Below are positions 20,001-26,189 of a DNA stretch of 64,000 nt, piece by piece (position 1 is the stretch's first letter; each line of letters begins with the position of its first letter). The position numbers were made by a program, and so were the translations under genes. Origin of the DNA: Oscillospiraceae bacterium (GTDB taxonomy: Bacteria > Bacillota > Clostridia > Lachnospirales > Lachnospiraceae). The notes beneath the pieces were generated by a model that was given only the letters and a program-made list of their open reading frames with translations, did no database searches and was not told where the DNA came from. Where the stretch lies: contig JAETOO010000008.1 of the NCBI GenBank assembly GCA_021771715.1, positions 62,001 through 126,000 of the forward strand. The letters are read 5' to 3'.

Positions 20001-20379
20001 GCTTTTTCCCTCTGATGTCTGGATCAAGAACAAAAAACATAATCCCTGGTTCTGCAGTAACTTCATATGCCACATATGCCGGAAAAGCCAAACTTTTCAA
20101 ACTATAGGAAATAACTCCATTACTTTCGATATAATTATGTGTTCCCTTTATTTGTACAATAAAATTTTGTTCCGGACGTCTCGACACATCCGGATTCGAA
20201 ACATATTCAAACATACCATCATGATTCGGCCACTTATCGTCACGTCCAAAAGAAGTATTAATTCTTCCTTCAGGAGCTAGTACACTCTCTAAATAACTAA
20301 CCGCAGAACGATCTTCCGCAGAACGTTCTGTATGTGTTGAAATATGCCTTTTTAATGAATTAATATATTTTGTATTCAT
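17065..20379 (-). CDS. DUF4365-like nuclease fused to SF1 (RecD/UvrD-like) helicase
   Basis: 1104 residues. The N-terminal domain (about 15-160) has E18/E22, D54 in H-D-G-M-F-E-Y and V-Q-I-K-G-T with Q76 and K78, the D...QxK pattern of DUF4365/PD-(D/E)XK-like nucleases. A long middle region (about 200-680) is helical and unrecognised. An SF1 helicase follows: Walker A G-A-A-G-T-G-K-T-T near 712, Walker B F-I-D-E-C-S, and a UvrD_C_2-type end H-K-A-Q-G-L-E-Y with T-A-I-T-R-A-K. The ATG at 20379 has AGGGGGGAG just upstream; the ORF's 18 extra N-terminal codons are not needed. A single-gene defence role is likely by domain content and context but unproven. Confidence 0.85.
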   Translation of the reverse strand: MNTKYINSLKRHISTHTERSAEDRSAVSYLESVLAPEGRINTSFGRDDKWPNHDGMFEYVSNPDVSRRPEQNFIVQIKGTHNYIESNGVISYSLKSLAFPAYVAYEVTAEPGIMFFVLDPDIRGKKRIFWKYLSPSFIKTINFQQSSATIKLQPEDEIKDTNESMDLFCERLDQVVDTHLFLKKLDNEFLTKEEALKIINFRCEEISGEIDNISDNPELRDTISRKIIRGLYDLCYAVMILNAIKLGYTDINQKLAWEVSQFKSETNYLYNFLKGLKYIGIRIPEHGQSERLMLKYYNYLWEIRRFLKRDFDIEVLDNLSKFPLNMDTLDLEYYELVADIISKTDLTPKNVRISRYYIQKMIPFFVNGERYFEITLQLAGLYATKYNRITVYSKKNISTNYSIQIAYTEAEIELWGIKNKIKILNDWKVSIDPLCLNKLAKMLKLRTTINRNYREYIALMKFLTDTKMNLLQIVNLSEDRFQQVYEHIYGSTNTQVFGEVILKLRKNYAKPSNKVGKYTIRYVLLNLREELLEVLLPNQYNNKHLSDELYITSKCYPFEQNPFISNLAGKKTSKGDLSDILEIVDDVDKVSRVQPYLRIEKLINETGELYFEDKLIASKEAIKKYNSALDTWERNSGFLINEKEGLVSIESYERTTLFILRKLLEFSHFPDKEQQKFNEKYLRECGIEFKDVLKKSALKNLFVSSHVMLIYGAAGTGKTTLIKYISEMMNQSKQLFLTKTYTALQNLQRRISNPKVNSRFLSIDSVAKGNESIDYDIVFIDECSTIDNRTMKALLEKINKGTKIVLSGDIYQIESIDFGNWFYYAKDIIKGKGASIELLHNWRTDREELNSLWDEVREKKAIITEKLSMDGPFSEDLGESIFNLEEDEIVLCLNYDGKFGLNNMNQYFQNANTQSEAFSWAEWIFKIGDRIIFLDTKRSSLLYNNLKGTIVDIVKNEMSIVFTIDIKTNLSNEQCKYESFEYIENIENGTRIKLEVIAWNDELSEEERVKTVIPFQIAYAISIHKAQGLEYESVKVVIPSSNAEKITHSIFYTAITRAKEKLKIFWSAETMEAIVKSFTEEKIEQRTLPLIKEKLLSEDMELGL

Positions 20380-20516
20380 GATTATCTCCCCCCTGTATTT
20401 CCAATGTTCTTCATTGTATATTGTTATTAGCAATTATGAATACATATACAACACATAACAAATCTTTTAAGTACACCGAGCATTTTCCGAATAATATATT
20501 TTTTAAATTTTCCTCA

Positions 20517-20961
20517 CTACACCATCCCAAAATGCTCCAGCGCATCTCATATTGCCTTTTCCTTCTCCTCCGGACATTGTGTCTCCGCTACTGCTCCGAT
20601 CCACACAGAACAGAGATCTACCAAACCTCTGTTCTGCGCCCTCCGACTTAGACATACCCTGAGAAACAAGTTTTGCAAGATTCGCAGCGCTCGTCGAATC
20701 GGCCTGCAAGCAGTCCATTCTCCTCGTCGCCTTGCGTAAGTTATAATTCTCCCCAACCTCTATTCCACATTTTCTCTTTACCTGTGAGATATACAGATTA
20801 GAAACCTTCAGCCCAAACTTCTCCAACACATACTCCTATATCTCTTTATAAGTCGCCTTACTCTCTGCAGAAGTCAAATCCAGTTCATCCAACTCTATTT
20901 CAACTTCAATCCTATCATCAGGTTTTTGTTTGGACAATAAACATACCGTCTCTATGTGGCA
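20517..20961 (-). pseudogene. rumA: Decayed rumA C-terminal extension (old att end)
   Basis: Read with one frameshift and two stops, this stretch encodes C-H-I-E-T-V-C-L-L-S-K, then Y-V-L-E-K-F-G-L-K-V-S-N-L-Y-I-S-Q-V-K-R-K-C-type sequence and C-P-E-E-K-E-K-A-I ... D-A-L-E-H-F-G-M-V. That is the C-terminal segment often found fused to RumA/RlmD where elements have integrated. No methyltransferase domain is attached. It marks another former element end between the two direct repeats. Confidence 0.75.
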
Positions 20962-21107
20962 CGAGAGGATAAGAAGTACGTCATTTGCCCCTCGCTCTGT
21001 CCGACTTAATCCACTACTGATTTTATACGCTTGGGCGTAAGTGGAAACATATCAATAATTTTTCATTTTCTCATCAGCTATTCTCATAATTTCTCCTTAT
21101 CGCTCTC

Positions 21108-21329
21108 TTACTTAACCGCCCAATTAGAAGCCAGAAAATTGGGTATCTCATCCATACCTATGGGTTGATATCCCATTCCAAAGAGGTTATCTGGCTCTAA
21201 AAATCCCATATTAGGATAACCTGAATTTTCTTGTCCTAACTCTGTAAGTTTGTCATTCGATTCTATAGCTGATTGGATTGTTTTTGAAATAAAATAGTTC
21301 TCTGTGTATGCAAATATTATGTAGTTCAA
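21108..21329 (-). pseudogene. In-frame continuation after the stop of the zinc/HNH-like gene
   Basis: 73 codons open in exactly the same frame as the preceding 274-residue gene, separated from it by a TAA and one further codon. The only start is a TTG with no ribosome-binding site. It may be the severed C-terminus of a longer protein of about 350 residues, or chance open frame. No family recognised. Confidence 0.4.
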
Positions 21330-21332
21330 AAA

Positions 21333-22157
21333 TTAAAGAACTTTTTGTTCTGACAAACTATTTATCTGATGTCTCAGTTTTCTATACAATTTATCTCTTT
21401 TATGATAAAATGCCAGGACAACACTTTCTTCTTTTAATGGTAAAATTGCCAAGTGCATAAACTGCATTCTCACTGATTCTGACAAATCAAAAATATTATT
21501 AATTTCATTTCCTTCTAAATCTTTCGACAAGGCTATAGCACTCTGCGTTGCAATCGGAACTTTGTAAGGTAATACAGACCAATATAGTATTTGATATCCG
21601 CCTGAAATATTTTTATCAGCAATGTCCTTATGGAATTGTAATTCTTCCGTGTAATCTCTTACATCTAATTCTTTGATCCCCTCTAAATTTTCTAAGTTAG
21701 TATAAGCATGAAACTCTTCCTGCAATTCACGATAAAGTTTCTTTTCCTGTCCTCGTTTGCTTAACTGCAACAACAAATTTTTCACGGCAATTTCTGCAAG
21801 CATTTTATCAGTCGGTGGTGATTTTAAATTCTGCTCATTTTCATAATCCTGAAAAAACTTTCCATCACAATCATTACAAATAAAATGGAATGTACCTGAA
21901 TTGTTTACCCCTTTTTCAATGTCTATAACATCTATTCCCATTAATAGAGAGGCATGCAAGACTTTTCCATTGTCAGCAATATTTTTAAGCGATAGCTGGG
22001 GAACAGAATGCGAATTACAAAAACTTGTCTGGGGCTTTCCGCACAAAATGCATTTATCTGGTTTTGCACTATTTCTTGCTGTAGAAAGCAATTTATTCAT
22101 TTTCTTACGAATGTCAACAATGTCTGTTTCTTCTGGTATATCAATTAATTTCGGCAT
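21333..22157 (-). CDS. Zinc-binding HNH-like protein of unknown function
   Basis: 274 residues from the ATG at 22157 (AGGA six bases upstream). An N-terminal C-I-L-C-G-K with N-S-H-S-V-P-Q and a second pair I-C-N-D-C-D at about residue 100 resemble the zinc-binding frame of HNH-type endonucleases, including a possible catalytic His in the N-S-H segment. The rest is alpha/beta with no known motif. It lies in the rumA element, on the same strand as the nuclease-helicase gene but separated from it by the decayed rumA tail, so co-function is doubtful. A defence nuclease is possible; I would not name it further. Confidence 0.55.
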   Translation of the reverse strand: MPKLIDIPEETDIVDIRKKMNKLLSTARNSAKPDKCILCGKPQTSFCNSHSVPQLSLKNIADNGKVLHASLLMGIDVIDIEKGVNNSGTFHFICNDCDGKFFQDYENEQNLKSPPTDKMLAEIAVKNLLLQLSKRGQEKKLYRELQEEFHAYTNLENLEGIKELDVRDYTEELQFHKDIADKNISGGYQILYWSVLPYKVPIATQSAIALSKDLEGNEINNIFDLSESVRMQFMHLAILPLKEESVVLAFYHKRDKLYRKLRHQINSLSEQKVL

Positions 22158-22246
22158 ACACAATCCTTTCTTTATCGGATTTCAGAAATCCCCACCTATA
22201 GGCTCCCGGCCATCCGCTTATTCCATAATGGTAGAAACACCCTTAC

Positions 22247-22539
22247 CTATAACTTATCGGTCTTAGCCTTATCCATTCCTGACCACTCACGGATGTTCAA
22301 GTCAGTGATGGATACCTGCACCAGATACAGCTTAAACGTCGTCTGCTCCTCCCTGTACTTTGTCGGATTTCATCAAATATGAAGTATCCGACATTCTCAT
22401 CCGCATATTTCTTCGCATTGGCAAATCTGTGGAATACTCCTATATACATGGCACGGACACGTTGTCTGAGCGGTCCGTAGTTATTTTTGAAGCTGCTGTA
22501 ATCAGCTGGCTTGTCAAACACTGAAAATATAGTCGACAA
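22247..22539 (-). pseudogene. Frameshifted small protein fragment next to the rlmD end
   Basis: Coding-like sequence in two frames: G-P-L-R-Q-R-V-R-A-M-Y-I-G-V-F-H-R-F-A-N-A-K-K-Y in one, then after a shift near 22.37 kb F-K-L-Y-L-V-Q-V-S-I-T-D-L-N-I-R-E-W in the next, ending at 22247. Family not recognised. Its upstream end merges with the direct repeat, so it is the first element-borne segment after rlmD. Confidence 0.4.
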
Positions 22540-22620
22540 AGGATTGACAAACTCCTTATCATTAGTTGCATTTAGAATTAGAAATACTTACTTTTTCTTG
22601 ATAAGTTCACAAATTGTTTC
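22489..22620. repeat. Right copy of 132-bp direct repeat (att-like) in the rlmD 3' end
   Basis: Matches 15813-15944 along its length. The 21-base core (22600-22620) lies inside the last codons of rlmD and the rest lies downstream of its stop. The position fits rumA-type integration, where the incoming element replaces the final codons of the gene. Confidence 0.75.
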
Positions 22621-24285
22621 TGTGTGAACAGTTTCAGGAAACATATCAACACAGCAAGCCCTCTCCACTCTATACCCATATTTCTCCAGCTCTACAAGGT
22701 CACGGGCCAGGCTGGTGGGTTTGCAGGAGATGTAGATCAGTTTCTTTGCCTGAATGTGCGCGGCGATCTTGGGCAGGGCTTTGGGGTGAATGCCGTCTCT
22801 TGGCGGGTCGAGGACGATGATGTCCGGCTTTTCCGGGATCTCGTCGATTACCTTCAGGACGTCGCCTGCGATAAAGCGACAGTTGGACAGGCCGTTCTGC
22901 CATGCATTTTCCCGAGCGGCCTCGACGGCCTCCTCCACGATCTCTACGCCGATGACCTCCTTAGCAACGGAGGCCAAGATCTGTGCGATCGTGCCGGTGC
23001 CGGAATACAAGTCGAAGACAGTCATATCCCGGGTATCACCGACGTAGTCGCGCGCCGTGCTGTAGAGCACCTCCGCTCCGAGTGAGTTGGTCTGAAAAAA
23101 GGAGAACGGTGTGATCCGGAAGCGCAGCCCGAGGATTGTCTCGTAAAAATAATCCACGCCGTAGAGAACCCGCGTCTCATCGCTCTGCACGACATCCGCC
23201 ACAGAGTCATTGATCATATGCAGGATTCCGACAATCTTTCCCTCCAGGTCAAGCGACAAAATCCGATTCACCAGCGGAGCCAAATCGTATTCTCTTTGGC
23301 TCGTAGTAACGAGATTTACAAGGATCTCCCCTGTTGTCTCGGCACGACGTAATAGTAAATGGCGCAGAAAACCCTTGTGCGACATTTTGTGGTAGTGCAG
23401 CGGCACATCTTCCGCACTCTTCTGCGGGTCATGCGGCGACTCAGCCCACACGGTCTCCTCCTGACCATGTACCGGTTCACCTTTCGCAATCTCCTGCGGG
23501 ACATGTGGCAACACGCTCTTCACATCCTCCAGACCGTGCAACGCCTCATTCTTCACGATCTCCTGCAGTCCGTGCGGCAGCACATCCTCTATAGTCTCCT
23601 GTGGACCATGCAACGCCTCGTCCCATGCAGTCTCCTGCGGCTCGCGCATCCGCTTATCCTTTGCCGTCTCCTGCTGTCCATGCAGATTATGTAAGTCCTG
23701 CGGGGCATCCAATCCACGAAAATAGTCCAGCACACACCGCAGAATCTCCGTCATATCCCGGTGCACGATCTTGCAGTCTGCGGCGGTCAGTACATCGTAG
23801 GTGCTTCCTTTTTTGTGCAAGCCAAGCGACAGCGGGCCGTCCTTGTACTCATCGCCAAAGGAAAATTCCATTTTGTTCCGATATGCGAATTCCTTCGGGC
23901 TGCCCTTGATTCCCTCAAAGCAGTAGTCCGGCTGACTGTTTTCATCAACCTGTCCTGCGGTGACCATCGCGGCATCGAGCAGTTTTTTGACCTGTGTCTC
24001 CTTCATCCGAAGCTGATCTTCGTAGAGCATTGTCTGATACATGCAACCGCCGCAGGCCGGGAAAATGCTGCACAGCGGATCCCGCTTCTCTAAGGGAGAG
24101 TTCTCCAACACTTCCAGGAGCCGTCCCTCCGCCTGATTCCTGCGCTTTTTATTGATCACAAACCGCACGCGCTGCCCAGGGATTCCGTTTTTTACGGTTA
24201 CTCCCCCCTCATCCGTCAAAACGCGCCCTTTATTTGGAAACTCTACCTCCTGTATAATCCCTTCCAGAATTTCTCCCTTTTTCAT
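22588..24285 (-). CDS. rlmD: 23S rRNA (uracil-5-)-methyltransferase RlmD/RumA with internal repeat insert
   Basis: 565 residues. Makes 5-methyluridine in 23S rRNA using AdoMet. An N-terminal TRAM domain (about 1-60), an Fe-S cysteine set (C ... C-G-G-C near 75-90), AdoMet fold D-L-Y-S-G-T-G-T-I, motif D-P-P-R-D-G and catalytic S-C-K-P-T are present. I chose the ATG at 24285 for the GGAAGG before it. Compared with the usual 450-460 residues it has about 100 extra, explained by eight 12-residue repeats at residues 201-295, just before the segment G-F-L-R-H-L-L-L-R. The last codons belong to the att-like repeat. The enzyme looks otherwise intact. Confidence 0.93.
   Translation of the reverse strand: MKKGEILEGIIQEVEFPNKGRVLTDEGGVTVKNGIPGQRVRFVINKKRRNQAEGRLLEVLENSPLEKRDPLCSIFPACGGCMYQTMLYEDQLRMKETQVKKLLDAAMVTAGQVDENSQPDYCFEGIKGSPKEFAYRNKMEFSFGDEYKDGPLSLGLHKKGSTYDVLTAADCKIVHRDMTEILRCVLDYFRGLDAPQDLHNLHGQQETAKDKRMREPQETAWDEALHGPQETIEDVLPHGLQEIVKNEALHGLEDVKSVLPHVPQEIAKGEPVHGQEETVWAESPHDPQKSAEDVPLHYHKMSHKGFLRHLLLRRAETTGEILVNLVTTSQREYDLAPLVNRILSLDLEGKIVGILHMINDSVADVVQSDETRVLYGVDYFYETILGLRFRITPFSFFQTNSLGAEVLYSTARDYVGDTRDMTVFDLYSGTGTIAQILASVAKEVIGVEIVEEAVEAARENAWQNGLSNCRFIAGDVLKVIDEIPEKPDIIVLDPPRDGIHPKALPKIAAHIQAKKLIYISCKPTSLARDLVELEKYGYRVERACCVDMFPETVHTETICELIKKK
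23401..23685 (-). repeat. Eight tandem 36-bp repeats inside rlmD
   Basis: Eight degenerate in-frame units, one with a 3-base deletion, encode a 12-residue consensus of the form x-H-G-x-Q-E-T-x-x-x-x-x (for example L-H-G-P-Q-E-T-I-E-D-V-L). All keep frame and lack stops, so selection against frameshift is likely. Confidence 0.9.
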
Positions 24286-24610
24286 CCCAATTCCTTCCAC
24301 ACGATACACGATACGTATTTTTTATCAAATAATTCATATAGCTCAATAGAACTTTATTTTCTATAAATAATACTTCACATGACTCAATAAAGCCACATAT
24401 TTTTTCTAAGATTTCACATAAATTTGTAAAACTGCAGTTTACAGACAATCATCTAAGTAATCATTGCATACAGGTTCAAAATGCCTGCAAGCAATTTCTT
24501 TCACACAATACGTATTTTATCAATGCTGCTTCACCGCACACATGAAAATGAGCAGGTGCCGCCAGACATCTGCTCATCCTGCAATCCAGAAAAGTAATAA
24601 ACCGCTCGCC
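24286..24610. other. AT-rich intergenic region upstream of rlmD
   Basis: No gene seen. Contains the terminator of the gene at 24611-24955 and presumably the rlmD promoter; several AT-rich candidates exist but none has a clear -35/-10 pair. Confidence 0.5.
24543..24577 (-). terminator. Terminator of the acidic membrane protein gene
   Basis: On the minus strand ATGAGCAG pairs with CTGCTCAT around a 14-base loop, followed by TTTTC, about 35 bases past the stop codon. Confidence 0.65.
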
Positions 24611-24955
24611 TTACGCTTCCTCAGTCTCTGCGGGCTCTTCTTCAGCCTTCTCCTCGGCCTCTTCCTGTACCGGCTCTTCCTTTTCCTCTGCCGGCTCCTC
24701 AGCTTTTGCCTCGGACTTCTTCTCCTCGTCCATCTCCGGGAAATCATCGTCCTCGAAGAAATCGTCGAAATCATCCTCAAAATCGTCCTCAAAGTCCTCG
24801 AGATAATCCGGAGCGAAGTAACGATATACCGCATACGCGATACCTGCCACTGCCGCTACCGCACCGATAATCGCCAGCACCCAGAGCACCGTATTCTTAT
24901 TCTTGTCCTCGTCTCTCTTTTTCAGAGCATCCAGCAACTCATCAAGCTTTACCAT
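24611..24955 (-). CDS. Small membrane-anchored protein with highly acidic tail
   Basis: 114 residues. A short charged N-terminus (M-V-K-L-D-E-L-L-D-A-L-K-K) precedes one transmembrane helix (about 23-43, V-L-W-V-L-A-I-I-G-A-V-A-A-V-A). The remaining 70 residues are almost all Glu, Asp, Lys and Ala, with F-E-D-D-F-E-D-D-F-D-D-F-F repeats. Similar short proteins occur in Lachnospiraceae without assigned function. It stands alone, with its own terminator. The tail is probably disordered. A scaffold or metal/cation-binding role would be a guess. Confidence 0.75.
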   Translation of the reverse strand: MVKLDELLDALKKRDEDKNKNTVLWVLAIIGAVAAVAGIAYAVYRYFAPDYLEDFEDDFEDDFDDFFEDDDFPEMDEEKKSEAKAEEPAEEKEEPVQEEAEEKAEEEPAETEEA

Positions 24956-25217
24956 ATTAACACGTCCTTTCCGATCGGGATTTCTGATCCCGTCTCACAT
25001 ATTTTCCCCGCTCCATTCCTCAATATCTGGCGAAAGCGGGAACTCTTAGAGGTAGTATATCACACTACCGCCAATTTTACTATATCATTTTTCACAAAAT
25101 TCGTGACAATTCCATTCCAGTTCCATCCCCGCAGCCATTCTTCTCGTCCGGGTCAGCCAAACGACAGCCTCCTGCATTACCATTTACATCCACAGACAGG
25201 AACTGCCAAAAACATCC

Positions 25218-25958
25218 TTACTCCGTGTAATACTGCGCCTGCGCGTGCCACAGCTCGTAATATTTTCCGCTTTCATCCGCCACGAGCGCTTTGTGCGTCC
25301 CCTGCTGGATCACTGCCCCCTCGTGAAACACGGCGATCCTGTCACAGAATTTGCACGAGGACAGCCGATGGCTGATGTAGATTGCAGTCTTGTCCCCCGC
25401 GATCTCATTGAACCTGGAGTAGATTTCTGCCTCCGCGATGGGGTCAAGCGCGGCGGTGGGCTCGTCGAGGATGATAAACGGCGCGTCCTTGTACAGCGCG
25501 CGGGCGATGGCGATCTTCTGCGCCTCGCCGCCGGAGACATTCACGCCGTCCCTGTCATACTCTTTATACAGGTAGGTCTCGATCCCGTCCTGCATTTTTG
25601 CCAGCCGTTCCGCAAAGCCCGCTTTCTCCAGGGAATCCATCACCCGCTCGCTGTCGTATGCGGCCCTTGAGGCAACCGTTTCGCCGAGCTTCAGCGCAAA
25701 GAGCTTGAAATCCTGGAATACGACGGAACATAGTAACCTATATTCCGTGTAATTGTACTTGCGAATGTCAATGCCGTTCAGCAGAATCTTGCCCTCACTC
25801 GGATCATACAGACGGCACAGCAGTTTGATAAACGTCGTCTTGCCGCTTCCGTTCATGCCCACAACCGTCAGTGCCGCAGCGAGGAGACTCAGAACGAGGA
25901 CCTTCTTTTCTCCCGAGGTCCAGGCGAGCCTTACCATAAACCAGAAGTTCTGCGCCAT
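25218..25958 (-). pseudogene. ABC exporter with in-frame loss of the membrane domain
   Basis: 246 residues. The first 33 residues (M-A-Q-N-F-W-F-M-V-R-L-A-W) look like the N-terminus and first helix of a fused ABC exporter of about 590 residues, but the next residues are already V-G-M-N-G-S-G-K-T-T, the Walker A of the nucleotide-binding domain. The rest of that domain is complete: Q-loop V-V-F-Q-D, signature V-S-G-G-E, Walker B F-I-I-L-D-E-P-T, H-loop Y-I-S-H-R. About 330 codons of membrane domain are missing without loss of frame. It may still make a soluble or one-helix ATPase, but transport is unlikely. Confidence 0.8.
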
Positions 25959-26055
25959 GTTGTATTTCGGCCTGCGCGCTGTTTCTTTTTTGTCGGTTCC
26001 TTACTCACGGAATCCACCCGCCTTTCCAATTCTGAATATACCACAAAAAAGCAAG

Positions 26056-26153
26056 GGTGTCGCAAAATGCGGCAAATCCACAATGACTGGTATCTGTGCG
26101 ATTAATCGTATACCAGTGGTGGTAGTTGCCAGCAATTTTGCAACACCCTCGAA
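26056..26153 (-). repeat. Long imperfect palindrome ending in a T-run downstream of pcrA
   Basis: Arms beginning GGGTGT(T/C)GCAAAAT pair over about 40 bases around an AT-rich centre (ACTGGTAT / ATACCAGT inner stem). On the minus strand the hairpin is followed by TTGCTTTTTTG, so it can end pcrA transcription. Its length and conserved ends also resemble a small non-coding mobile palindrome. Confidence 0.65.
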
Positions 26154-26189
26154 TCGTCGTATCCTGGTGATGAATTGAAAAAACTCCTC

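Larger units (their letters stand above)
15813..22620. mobile_element. Decayed integrative element at the rumA (rlmD) 3' end
   Basis: The segment is bounded by the 132-bp direct repeats. It contains a serine-recombinase remnant at its left end reading outward, a nuclease-helicase gene, a rumA-tail remnant, a zinc/HNH-like gene and small fragments. It is clearly AT-richer than the chromosome beginning at rlmD. No relaxase, conjugation or replication genes are present, so it is not a complete ICE. Because sequence outside the left core also matches the other end, a second related element, probably carrying the DISARM-like operon, is likely stacked to its left. Confidence 0.65.

Noticed and set aside
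17065-20379. The nuclease-helicase considered as DrmE, the missing class 2 DISARM component
   Set aside because: It has a DUF4365-like nuclease and SF1 helicase domains, lies outside the operon beyond the recombinase remnant, and has no drmE-like position.
15813-22620. The segment considered as an intact integrative conjugative element
   Set aside because: No relaxase, type IV secretion or replication genes, and the recombinase is broken.
23401-23685. Regular 36-bp repeats considered as a CRISPR array
   Set aside because: Units are contiguous and degenerate, without unique spacers, in frame inside rlmD, and no cas genes are present.
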